This document shows, in pieces, positions 51,812 to 59,914 of a DNA stretch of 64,000 nt. The position numbers and the translations under genes were made by a program. A model generated the notes under the pieces. The model had not been told where the DNA came from and did no database searches. It saw only the letters and a list, made by a program, of their open reading frames with translations. Origin of the DNA: Emticicia fluvialis (GTDB taxonomy: Bacteria; Bacteroidota; Bacteroidia; Cytophagales; Spirosomataceae); NCBI RefSeq assembly GCF_024793945.1, contig NZ_JANUSD010000002.1, positions 124,001 through 188,000 of the forward strand. Reading direction: 5' to 3'. The stretch's first letter is position 1; every line of letters starts with the position of its first letter.

Positions 51812-51819
51812 CAAAAGTA
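51812..51819 (-). promoter_or_regulatory. candidate -7 box TACTTTTG of susC
   Basis: A minus-strand TAnnTTTG octamer. If used, transcription starts near 51805 and the susC leader would be about 395 nt, with the two operator repeats inside it. No -33 partner at the usual distance was found. Confidence 0.35.
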
Positions 51820-51946
51820 GGGCTTTATTATTCCCGAAGTATTATCGGCATGTTAAGCTATTGTTAAGTAGTAGTAATTTCGGGCTTGCCGGGCGTAATA
51901 CAATATTGCCTCCGATTTCAGCAGTGGCAGTTTATACTACTTAAAA

Positions 51947-51994
51947 TGCAAAGCCGGGACATGAGTATTTTTTTCCTCATGTCCCGGCTTTGCA
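51947..51994 (-). terminator. 19-bp perfect hairpin with T-rich loop
   Basis: Perfect 19-bp arms (51947-51965 with 51976-51994; TGCAAAGCCGGG... left side) have a 10-nt T-rich loop. On the minus strand TTTTAAG follows, so it may end transcription from the PBP1A gene. It is far from that gene's stop (52260), with a small plus-strand frame between them. Confidence 0.65.
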
Positions 51995-52061
51995 ATTATC
52001 AGTTCTTGTATGGCATGGATTTTTAGTTGGATAAGTATATCCATGAAACTAAAAAATTAAT

Positions 52062-52259
52062 ATGTCACACATCTTCATTTTGTTGATTCAGATTCCTTAT
52101 GTGATTCTGGCTATATTCTGTGGTATAAGTGTCGTTACTTCTAACTGGAACGAGTACTTTGCTGCCAGGAAAAAAACTACCAAAACCGTGTTTATGGTAT
52201 TTGAAAACGTTGAAACAGAGGCAGAACAGAGCACGGAATTGGTTCGTGTAGCTGCCTGA
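52062..52259 (+). CDS. small membrane protein of unknown function (65 residues)
   Basis: An open frame of 65 codons from ATG 52062. A transmembrane helix (FILLIQIPYVILAIFCGISVV) is at about 5-25, followed by a charged cytoplasmic-type tail (ARKKTTKTVF, then an acidic VETEAEQSTE). Its stop is directly followed by the stop of the convergent PBP1A gene, and codon use looks like that of coding DNA. No family is recognised, and it has no clear promoter. It may be real, but short frames of this size can be chance. Confidence 0.45.
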   Translation: MSHIFILLIQIPYVILAIFCGISVVTSNWNEYFAARKKTTKTVFMVFENVETEAEQSTELVRVAA

Positions 52260-54581
52260 TTACAACTGGTCGTCGTCGGCTGGTTTGGCCGTCGGAGGAG
52301 TGTATTTCTGAGTTGAATCTATGTGATACCCTTCTCCGGCGGTGTAAACACAATCGCCTGAAACAGAGACTGTTGATGGTTTTACAAAAGACCCTCTTTT
52401 ATACTCCAGCGATTTGTCGGCATATACCTTCTGAAAGAACATCCCCCATGTAGGCAATGAAACCCTCGACCCCTGTCCCAATGCAATAGACCGGAAGTGA
52501 ATAGAGGGTTCGTCTCCGCCCGTCCATCCACCGGCTACCAGCGTAGGTGTTATACCCATAAACCAGCCGTCAGAGTAATTAGAGGTAGTACCTGTTTTAG
52601 CCGCTACTTCATTGCCATCCAGTAGCCCATATCTTGAAAGCCCGCCATAAGCTGTACCGCCCGGCTGAGTAGCCCCACGCATAAGATGAATCATCTTGTA
52701 GGCTGTTTCCTGGCTGATAACCTCCTTGCTGTCTGAATAATACTCTTTTATTACTTCACCGTTTTTGTCTTCAATACGCGTTACAAATATGGGCTCGGTA
52801 TATTTACCTCCGTTTGCAAAGACACTGTAGCCGGCCATCATTTCGTATAAAGACACACTACTGATACCCAGGCATAGCGCAGGCACTTCATCAAGCTTAC
52901 TTTTTATGCCCAGCTTGTGCGCATACTTTATTACATTAGCGGGTTTGAACTGGTTAATGAGGTAAGCACTTACCGAGTTGACCGACTGCCCCAATGCCTC
53001 TCTTAACGTGAGCGATTGGTAACTGTATTTGCCATCTGAGTTTTTGGGTGTCCAGCTGCCTCCGGGCACTGGTATAGTAACTGGTTGGTCAATTACACGT
53101 TCGCAGGTAGAAAAGCCGTTGTCAATGGCCGTTACATATACAAATGGCTTGAAGGTAGACCCCGGCTGGCGTTTGCCCTGAAACACGTGGTCATACTTAA
53201 AGTATTTGTAGTTAATACCGCCTACCCAGGCTTTAATATGGCCATTTCGGGGGTCCATGGCCAGAAAACTTGAATGCAGTAAAAATTTGTAGTATCTGAT
53301 AGAGTCCATTGACGACATCACGGTATCTCTTTCTCCGCTCCACGAAAACACACGCATTTTGGTAGGGCGGTTCATTTCTTTCCAGACCTTATCCATGTCG
53401 TCGCTATATTGCTCTTTCAGTTCTCTGAAACGCGGTGTGGTTTTAGCAACATTCTGAACAAAGTTTGGTATTTCTTTATAATTACCTTCTGGCCCCATTA
53501 CCCAGGGGTTGCGGCCTTTCCAGTGCTCATAGAATTTCTTCTGCTGCTCTTTCATGTTCTCTTTCAGGGCTTCCTCAGCATAAAACTGCATTCTTGAGTC
53601 AATGGTCGTATAAATCTTGAAACCCTTGGTTTCAATGTCTTCCATATCATAGCCTTCGTTGCCCAGCTCAACTTTCAGCCAGTCTTTCAAAAACTTTCTG
53701 AAATAAGGCGCAGGGCCTGTATTGTGGCTTTCTGGCTGATAATTAAGTGTAATAGGGGTTTGTTTTAATGTTTCGGCCGTGGCTGGCGATAGCTTGTCAT
53801 ACTTCACCATCTGGTCGAAAACAATATTCCGGCGGTTTTTTGAAGCCAGTGGGTGGAATTTCGGGTTAAATCGGGAAGGATTCTGAATCATGCCAACCAA
53901 TACGGCGGCTTCTTCCAGATTCAACTCGCTTGGTTCTTTCTTGAAATAGGTTTTTGAGGCAGACTTAATACCGAATGCACCACTACTAAACTCAATGGTG
54001 TTCAGGTATTTTTCCATTATTTCCTGCTTGGTATAACGACGTTCAAGTTTAATGGCGGTTATCCATTCTTTGGTTTTAATAATAAGCTGTTTAAAACCGG
54101 GTATGCTGTACAAAGGGCCTTTGTAGTAATCAATCTCACGCAGTTTAAAAAGGTTTTTAGCCAATTGTTGCGATATAGTACTACCACCGCCTTTTTGCTG
54201 GCCTGTAAATAAACCCGTTACCACGCGCAAAGTACTGCGGGCATCAATACCCGAATGCACTGTAAAACGGGCATCTTCGGTAGCTACTAGTGCATTAATA
54301 ATATTAGGAGATAACTCGCTGAACTCTATGGGGCTTCGGTTTTCGTGAAAGAATTTGCCAATCACTTTACCGTCAGAAGATATAATTTCTGAGGCTACTT
54401 CACTTTTAGGATTGTCGATTTCTTCAAGGCTGGGCATTTTGCCAAACAGCCAGAATAAATTGAAGCTGACGGCTATCAGATAAATAATAAAAGCAACACC
54501 AGCCAATCCGGTGAATTTCCAGATGTTAGCAATAATTTTTTTATATCTGCCTTTTTCTAATTCCGGTAATGTGAACTTCAT
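52260..54581 (-). CDS. mrcA: penicillin-binding protein 1A (bifunctional transglycosylase/transpeptidase)
   Basis: A class A PBP of 773 residues, anchored by one N-terminal helix (about 24-44). The GT51 domain covers about 60-240, with EDARFTVHSGIDARS and GGSTISQQLAKNLF, and polymerises lipid II. The transpeptidase domain, about 420-700, has the catalytic Ser in GSTFKPF (Ser about 475), the SVN motif and the KTGT motif (about 664, AKTGTTSNYSDGWFMG). It builds and cross-links peptidoglycan outside the inner membrane. The gene has its own strong promoter. The adjacent plus-strand frame ends at the base before its stop. Confidence 0.95.
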   Translation of the reverse strand: MKFTLPELEKGRYKKIIANIWKFTGLAGVAFIIYLIAVSFNLFWLFGKMPSLEEIDNPKSEVASEIISSDGKVIGKFFHENRSPIEFSELSPNIINALVATEDARFTVHSGIDARSTLRVVTGLFTGQQKGGGSTISQQLAKNLFKLREIDYYKGPLYSIPGFKQLIIKTKEWITAIKLERRYTKQEIMEKYLNTIEFSSGAFGIKSASKTYFKKEPSELNLEEAAVLVGMIQNPSRFNPKFHPLASKNRRNIVFDQMVKYDKLSPATAETLKQTPITLNYQPESHNTGPAPYFRKFLKDWLKVELGNEGYDMEDIETKGFKIYTTIDSRMQFYAEEALKENMKEQQKKFYEHWKGRNPWVMGPEGNYKEIPNFVQNVAKTTPRFRELKEQYSDDMDKVWKEMNRPTKMRVFSWSGERDTVMSSMDSIRYYKFLLHSSFLAMDPRNGHIKAWVGGINYKYFKYDHVFQGKRQPGSTFKPFVYVTAIDNGFSTCERVIDQPVTIPVPGGSWTPKNSDGKYSYQSLTLREALGQSVNSVSAYLINQFKPANVIKYAHKLGIKSKLDEVPALCLGISSVSLYEMMAGYSVFANGGKYTEPIFVTRIEDKNGEVIKEYYSDSKEVISQETAYKMIHLMRGATQPGGTAYGGLSRYGLLDGNEVAAKTGTTSNYSDGWFMGITPTLVAGGWTGGDEPSIHFRSIALGQGSRVSLPTWGMFFQKVYADKSLEYKRGSFVKPSTVSVSGDCVYTAGEGYHIDSTQKYTPPTAKPADDDQL

Positions 54582-54601
54582 TTTGGTGTGTTATATGAAA
54601 G

Positions 54602-54633
54602 CAAACGTAAACAATTTTATGAACTGATGCAAA
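54602..54633 (-). promoter_or_regulatory. promoter of the PBP1A gene
   Basis: Minus strand: -33 TTTG at 54630-54633, a 20-bp spacer, and -7 TACGTTTG at 54602-54609. This is a full match to the Bacteroidota consensus and one of the two best in the window. The leader is about 14 nt. Confidence 0.72.
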
Positions 54634-54797
54634 AGGTTAAAGCCTTAAAATATAGGTAAGGGGCTAATATTTCTAAGCATTTACGTGCCTATTATACGAA
54701 GGAAAGCCTTCAATTATTGTGTAAAGAACCAACAGTGGATTATTAAAGTCGGGAGGGTACATCTGTTGTTTTCTTTGGTCAGATTCAGTTGATTTAT

Positions 54798-54843
54798 TTA
54801 ACCTGCCCGCCATTTTTTGTGATTGAAATGGCGGGCAGGTTAA
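54798..54843. terminator. 18-bp perfect hairpin after the M28 peptidase gene
   Basis: The arms 54798-54815 and 54826-54843 (TTAACCTGCCCGCC... left) pair perfectly around a 10-nt loop. No long T-run follows on either strand, but the position 12 bp from the peptidase stop supports termination of the trmN6-GT2-M28 operon. Confidence 0.72.
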
Positions 54844-54855
54844 GTTTTTGCACTA

Positions 54856-56154
54856 TTATTTAACTGTGCTTTTATCAATTCTGGTCGGGGTATCGGTGCC
54901 TGCAATTATACTTTGCGAACTTAAAGCAATGGCTCTGATGGTTGCCAATATGTTTTGTATATCAAGCGATTCTACTTCATCATTAACCGAATGGTAAAGT
55001 TTGTCTGAGTCAATCTGGTCGGTTGAAATAGTATGCGCCGGTACGCCCAGACGAGCCAGTGTGGCATTATCTGAACGATAGAAAAGATTTTGCTGTGGAT
55101 ACGGGTCCGGGTTGAATGTAAAGGCAGTGCCTTTCAGGTTTTTTTGCAGAATAGCACCAAAGTCTGAGCGTTCAAAACCTGTAATAAAGGCAGAGTTAAT
55201 ACCCCATTTAGAGGCTTTACCAATCATTTCAATATTAAACATAGCCACTACTTTATCGGGATTCAGTTGCTCCGAGAAGTATTTTGAGCCAAAACCACCA
55301 ATTTCTTCAGCAGTAAAAGCTGCAAAAACAATGGTACGCTCGTTGTTTTTCAATTTCTTAAAGTAATTGGCCAAGGCAATAACTGCTGTTGTACCAGAGG
55401 CATCATCGTCTGCGCCATTAGCAATAGAGTCTCCTTCAACAGATTTTATAATACCCAGGTGGTCATAATGGCCAGAGAAAACAACCATTTCATCAGGTTT
55501 GCTTTTGCCTGGTATTATTCCTACCACATTAGCCATTTTAAAGGCTTCTTTGCGTTGCTTTATTTTTACCGAGTAGCTGTCTGCCGAACTGAAGCCAACC
55601 ACAAACAGGATATTCCCTGCAATTTTCGGATAAGGTTTAGCCAGCAAACGTGTACGGCCAAAGAAACGCTTCAGGCCTGCCAGTTTGCCTTCATGCGCTG
55701 CATCAACCAATACTATTTTGCTGGTTGAATCATTCATAAACTGGTTGGGTGTAAAAGTATCTTCTTTCCCTACAATTACCACAGGTATGTTAGAGGTCCA
55801 GTTTACTTCTTCTTTATCTGACATAAAGATATATTTATCTTTCGTTAGCACCTGCCCGTTAATAATTACCTCTGCTTTCTCAAAGCCATCTATTTTTGTA
55901 ATCGGAAACTCCTGCCTGTAGCCTGATAGCCCGTTTAATGGTTTCAAACCTGCTTTTTTAAATTCTTCAGCAATAAATGCAGTGGCTTTTTCAATTTGCT
56001 GTGGGTGAAGCGAGCTTCTACCCATCATATCATCTGCCGCCAGCGTGCTGATAATCCTCTTTACTTCAGTTTCTTTAATGAGTTTGTTTACTTTCTGTGC
56101 CATAGCAGCATGGCCAAAAGCAAAAAGCAGTAGGGTTAGTCTGATAAACTTCAT
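54856..56154 (-). CDS. exported M28-family zinc peptidase
   Basis: A 432-residue protein with a signal peptide (ends AMAQ at about 19) and an M28 di-zinc peptidase domain. The first ligands are in FSGHYDHLG (His, about 227-235) and NGADDDASGTTAV (Asp bridging). Catalytic Glu is in AFTAEEIGGFG, another ligand in FNIEMIG (Glu where Asp is common), and the last His in DKLYHSVNDEVES. Members are aminopeptidases, or glutaminyl cyclases in some branches, and act in the periplasm or outside. It is last in the operon, 22 bp after GT2. Confidence 0.9.
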   Translation of the reverse strand: MKFIRLTLLLFAFGHAAMAQKVNKLIKETEVKRIISTLAADDMMGRSSLHPQQIEKATAFIAEEFKKAGLKPLNGLSGYRQEFPITKIDGFEKAEVIINGQVLTKDKYIFMSDKEEVNWTSNIPVVIVGKEDTFTPNQFMNDSTSKIVLVDAAHEGKLAGLKRFFGRTRLLAKPYPKIAGNILFVVGFSSADSYSVKIKQRKEAFKMANVVGIIPGKSKPDEMVVFSGHYDHLGIIKSVEGDSIANGADDDASGTTAVIALANYFKKLKNNERTIVFAAFTAEEIGGFGSKYFSEQLNPDKVVAMFNIEMIGKASKWGINSAFITGFERSDFGAILQKNLKGTAFTFNPDPYPQQNLFYRSDNATLARLGVPAHTISTDQIDSDKLYHSVNDEVESLDIQNILATIRAIALSSQSIIAGTDTPTRIDKSTVK

Positions 56155-56176
56155 ATAGTTTGTTGGTTTTAAGAGT

Positions 56177-57142
56177 TTATTCTCCGGTTATTTCTTCTAT
56201 CAGGTATTCGTCTTTTTTGAAGGTCTGTTTTACAAATAATTCGCCAAGAAAACCAGCCAGAAACAATTGAGAACCTATAATAATAGCCACCAATGCCAGA
56301 AAAAACATGGGGTTATCTGTTACGTTACGGTAGCGCAGCCCCTGGCTGATGTTATAGAGTTTTTCGGCAATGAGGTACATTGCCATAAGAGAGCCCACAA
56401 CGAACGACAACACACCCATAGTACCAAAAAAGTGCATGGGCCTGCGACCGAATTTATTAACGAAAGCAACGGTCAGAAGGTCGAGAAAGCCGAAAATGAA
56501 GCGCTCGAGACCAAATTTGGTGCTGCCGTATTTACGGGCCTGATGCTGCACTACCTTTTCACCTATTTTTCTGAAACCGTTCCATTTAGCTATAATAGGT
56601 ATGTTGCGGTGCATTTCGCCGTAGATGGTAATGTTTTTTACCACTCTTGCCTGATACGCCTTTAGGCCGCAATTGAAGTCATGCAAATGAACACCAGATA
56701 CCCAGCGCGACACCGCATTGAAAAGTTTGGTGGGCAATGTTTTTGTGAGGGGGTCGAAGCGTTTTTTCTTCCAGCCCGATACCAGATCATAGCCTTCTTC
56801 GGTTATCATTCTGTATAATTCCGGAATTTCGTCAGGGCTGTCTTGCAGGTCGGCATCCATGGTTATTACAACATTACCACGCGACTGCACAAAAGCAGTT
56901 TGAAGCGCAGCCGTTTTACCATAGTTTCTTACAAATCTGAATCCTCTCACAAAAGGGTTCCTGGCTGCAAGGCGCTTGATTACCGTCCATGACCCGTCGT
57001 TACTGCCATCATCAACAAAAAGAATTTCGTAGCTATAGTTGTTATCCTGCATTACCCGCACTATCCAGTCGTGTAGCTCCGGAAGCGATTCTGCTTCATT
57101 GTATAATGGAATAACTAATGATATTTGAATTTTCGGGTTCAT
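56177..57142 (-). CDS. glycosyltransferase family 2, polyprenyl-phosphate sugar type
   Basis: A 321-residue GT-A enzyme from ATG 57142 (MNPKIQISLVIPLYNEAES). The nucleotide site is LFVDDGSNDGSW, and the metal motif is in TMDADLQDSPDE (about 88-99). It ends in two membrane helices (FGTMGVLSFVVGSLMAMYLI and FFLALVAIIIGSQLFLAGFLG) and a cytoplasmic tail with KKDEYLIEEI. This matches DPM1/GtrB/ArnC-like enzymes that load a sugar onto undecaprenyl phosphate at the inner membrane. It sits between trmN6 (13 bp upstream) and the M28 peptidase gene. Confidence 0.9.
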   Translation of the reverse strand: MNPKIQISLVIPLYNEAESLPELHDWIVRVMQDNNYSYEILFVDDGSNDGSWTVIKRLAARNPFVRGFRFVRNYGKTAALQTAFVQSRGNVVITMDADLQDSPDEIPELYRMITEEGYDLVSGWKKKRFDPLTKTLPTKLFNAVSRWVSGVHLHDFNCGLKAYQARVVKNITIYGEMHRNIPIIAKWNGFRKIGEKVVQHQARKYGSTKFGLERFIFGFLDLLTVAFVNKFGRRPMHFFGTMGVLSFVVGSLMAMYLIAEKLYNISQGLRYRNVTDNPMFFLALVAIIIGSQLFLAGFLGELFVKQTFKKDEYLIEEITGE

Positions 57143-57155
57143 TAAGGGCAAAGTT

Positions 57156-57938
57156 CTAAAAAATAGTGTAATAATCGCTCAACAGGTTACGGAATTTCTC
57201 CGAGTAAGCACCTGTTTCTTTTTCATGAATCACCAGGGTTTCTTCTGCATAAGCGGCTTCGGGTGTTTTGCCGAACGTCATGATGTGCCTGAAAACCTGC
57301 TTTTGAGGATTATGTTGAATCAGTAATCTTTTTGACAAATATAAGGCTTTTTTCTGAGCAACTTCTGCTAGTTGCCGGGCTTCAAAAGGAGGTAGCAGCA
57401 CTATAAACCGGCCATCGGGTTTTAATAATTGTATAACTGCGTCAGTTAACTCTTCCAATGTAAGCGTGGTTGCATGTAACGCTTTGCTGGTTGGCTCGTC
57501 CGGCGATTGTAGGGAATTTTGATAAAAAGGTGGGTTGGAAATGATTAAATCGTACCTAGCGCGGTCAGAATCCTGATTTTGTTGGCTGAAATTCTGAATA
57601 GATTGATGTTGAAGCCAGACTTTATGCGCAAATTTGCTTTCAGTAATATTTCTGTTTGCCTGTTTGTAGGCGGCTTCATCTATTTCAACGGCATCAATTT
57701 TCGCCTCGGTTCTTTGGGCGAGCATTAATGATAATAGACCTGTTCCTGCACCTATATCCAGAATCCTTTGTGCATTTTCTTGTTCAGCATAGGCTCCCAG
57801 TATGCAGGCATCGGTGCATACTTTCATGGCGCACTGATCCTGATGAATGATGAATTGCTTGAACTGAAAATAAGACTTTGGCACCCTATACTGGTTTAAA
57901 GGGTGCGAAGATAATGTTTTTTGCGTAATTAAGGCCAT
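57156..57938 (-). CDS. trmN6: tRNA1(Val) (adenine37-N6)-methyltransferase
   Basis: A SAM-dependent methyltransferase of 260 residues from ATG 57938 (MALITQKTLSSHP). The family N-terminus FQFKQFIIHQDQCAMKVCTDACILGAY at about 25-51 is diagnostic of TrmN6 (YfiC). Motif I LDIGAGTGLLSLML and the catalytic NPPFYQNS (N-P-P-F for adenine N6) follow. It methylates A37 of tRNA1(Val). It is the first gene of an operon with the GT2 and M28 genes, with the GT2 ATG 13 bp after its stop. A minus-strand -7 box precedes it. Confidence 0.93.
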   Translation of the reverse strand: MALITQKTLSSHPLNQYRVPKSYFQFKQFIIHQDQCAMKVCTDACILGAYAEQENAQRILDIGAGTGLLSLMLAQRTEAKIDAVEIDEAAYKQANRNITESKFAHKVWLQHQSIQNFSQQNQDSDRARYDLIISNPPFYQNSLQSPDEPTSKALHATTLTLEELTDAVIQLLKPDGRFIVLLPPFEARQLAEVAQKKALYLSKRLLIQHNPQKQVFRHIMTFGKTPEAAYAEETLVIHEKETGAYSEKFRNLLSDYYTIF

Positions 57939-57971
57939 CAAAATCAAGAATCAATTGTACTGCATGGCTAA

Positions 57972-57979
57972 CAAATGTA
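57972..57979 (-). promoter_or_regulatory. -7 box TACATTTG of the trmN6 operon
   Basis: A minus-strand TAnnTTTG octamer gives a leader of about 27 nt. A CAAA on the plus strand at 58006 is 26 bp away, too far for a standard -33. Confidence 0.45.
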
Positions 57980-58036
57980 CTAAATATGAAATTTGGTATT
58001 TTTAACAAAGCCTTCATGGCTTTTCTTTAAAATTCG

Positions 58037-58044
58037 TACTTTTG
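58037..58044 (+). promoter_or_regulatory. -7 box TACTTTTG of aspS
   Basis: A perfect TAnnTTTG octamer followed by GC and an A-run, giving a leader of about 28 nt before the aspS ATG at 58078. Confidence 0.55.
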
Positions 58045-58077
58045 CAAAAAAATTGCTAAACATAAACGTTAGACCTA

Positions 58078-59829
58078 ATGTTAAGAACGCATACCTGCGG
58101 AGAACTAAGAATCTCAGATGTTAATCAGACAGTAACCTTATGCGGCTGGGTACAAGTTGTTCGTGATAAAGGAGGCATTATATATATTGACCTTCGCGAC
58201 CGTTACGGCATCACCCAATTGATCCTGAACGAAAATAGCAGCGATGCAACCGTAATTGCGCTGGCTCGTACATTAAGCCGTGAATTTGTGATTCAGGCAA
58301 CGGGCGAGGTAATTGAACGTGTATCAAAAAATGATAAAATAGCAACTGGCGATGTTGAAATAAAAGTTGAAACACTAGAGATACTTAATCCTGCCAAGTT
58401 GCCTCCTTTTATGATTCAGGACGAAACAGATGGGGGGGACGACATCCGTATGAAATACAGGTATCTGGACTTGCGCCGGAATGTGGTTCGCCAGAATTTG
58501 CAGTTACGTCATAAAATGGCACAGCAAACCCGTAATTACCTGGACGGACAGGAATTTATTGAGGTTGAAACCCCTGTATTGATTAAATCTACACCTGAAG
58601 GTGCCCGCGACTTTGTGGTGCCTAGCCGGATGAATCCGGGTGAGTTTTATGCCCTTCCGCAATCGCCGCAAACATTCAAGCAATTATTGATGGTTTCTGG
58701 TTTTGACCGCTACTACCAGATTGTCAAATGTTTCCGCGACGAAGACCTGCGTGCCGACCGCCAGCCAGAGTTTACACAAATAGACTGTGAAATGTCTTTT
58801 GTGAAGCAGGAAGATATTCTGCAGATGTTTGAAGGGCTGATTCGTCACCTTTTCAAAACGGTGAAAAATATTGATATGCCTGAGGTGCCTCGTATGACGT
58901 ATGCCGATGCCATGCGTTTGTACGGCTCTGACAAACCCGATACGCGTTTCGGAATGCAGTTTGTAGAACTGAACGATGTAGCCAAAGGAAAAGACTTTGT
59001 AGTTTTTGATTCGGCAGAACTGTTGGTTGGTATCAATGCTTCAGGTTGTGCTGAATATACCCGCAAACAATTGGATGAAATAACCGAATGGGTAAAACGC
59101 CCGCAGGTTGGTGCCAAAGGTCTGGCGTATATCAGATATAATGCTGATGGTACGCTGAAATCATCGTTTGATAAATTCTTTGATGAGGCCGCTTTAAAGC
59201 AGATTGCTGAGAAGTTTGATGCCAAGCCGGGCGACCTGATTCTGATTCTTGCCGGTGATGCAGCTAAAACCCGCAAGCAATTAAACGAACTTCGCCTTGA
59301 AATGGGTAGCCGTTTAGGTTTGCGCAAACCTGACGAGTTTAAAGCGTTATGGGTGCTTGATTTTCCGCTTTTGGAATACGGAGAAGAAGAAGAACGCTGG
59401 TTTGCCATGCACCATCCGTTTACAAGCCCTAAACCTGAAGACATACCATTGTTAGATACTAACGACCTGGGCAATGTACGAGCCAATGCTTACGACATGG
59501 TAATTAATGGTACAGAAGTAGGAGGTGGCTCGGTACGTATCTTCCAGAGACCATTGCAACAGAAAATGTTTGGTATACTGGGCTTTAGTGAAGAAGAGGC
59601 TAAGAAACAATTCGGCTTCCTGATGGATGCCTTTGAATACGGCGCACCTCCGCATGCTGGTATTGCCTTTGGGTTTGACCGCCTGTGTTCTATCTTTGGT
59701 GGTGCCGATTCCATCAGAGATTTCATAGCTTTCCCTAAAAACAATTCAGGCCGAGATATGATGATTGATTCACCATCAACTATCGACCAGAAACAAATGG
59801 ATGAGTTGAAGATTAAGACAGTTTTGTAA
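58078..59829 (+). CDS. aspS: aspartyl-tRNA synthetase
   Basis: A class II synthetase of 583 residues, the usual length for the bacterial type. The anticodon-binding OB domain is at about 1-110 (VTLCGWVQVVRDKGGIIYIDLRDRYG). The catalytic domain has motif 2 in FRDEDLRADRQPEFTQID (about 217-234). The bacterial GAD-like insertion is at about 285-410. Motif 3 is GIAFGFDRLCSIFGG near 530. It charges tRNA-Asp with aspartate; whether it also accepts tRNA-Asn cannot be decided from the sequence read here. It is monocistronic with its own promoter and terminator. Confidence 0.97.
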   Translation: MLRTHTCGELRISDVNQTVTLCGWVQVVRDKGGIIYIDLRDRYGITQLILNENSSDATVIALARTLSREFVIQATGEVIERVSKNDKIATGDVEIKVETLEILNPAKLPPFMIQDETDGGDDIRMKYRYLDLRRNVVRQNLQLRHKMAQQTRNYLDGQEFIEVETPVLIKSTPEGARDFVVPSRMNPGEFYALPQSPQTFKQLLMVSGFDRYYQIVKCFRDEDLRADRQPEFTQIDCEMSFVKQEDILQMFEGLIRHLFKTVKNIDMPEVPRMTYADAMRLYGSDKPDTRFGMQFVELNDVAKGKDFVVFDSAELLVGINASGCAEYTRKQLDEITEWVKRPQVGAKGLAYIRYNADGTLKSSFDKFFDEAALKQIAEKFDAKPGDLILILAGDAAKTRKQLNELRLEMGSRLGLRKPDEFKALWVLDFPLLEYGEEEERWFAMHHPFTSPKPEDIPLLDTNDLGNVRANAYDMVINGTEVGGGSVRIFQRPLQQKMFGILGFSEEEAKKQFGFLMDAFEYGAPPHAGIAFGFDRLCSIFGGADSIRDFIAFPKNNSGRDMMIDSPSTIDQKQMDELKIKTVL

Positions 59830-59852
59830 TTGAAACTGATTGATATACAAAG

Positions 59853-59888
59853 AGAAAGCCTCGTTCACAACGAGGCTTTCTTGATTTT
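59853..59888 (+). terminator. terminator after aspS
   Basis: A perfect 13-bp stem (59853-59865 with 59869-59881, AGAAAGCCTCGTT) has a 3-nt loop and is followed by TGATTTT. Confidence 0.85.
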
Positions 59889-59914
59889 ATGGGTGATTTT
59901 ATCGCTTTGCCCAT

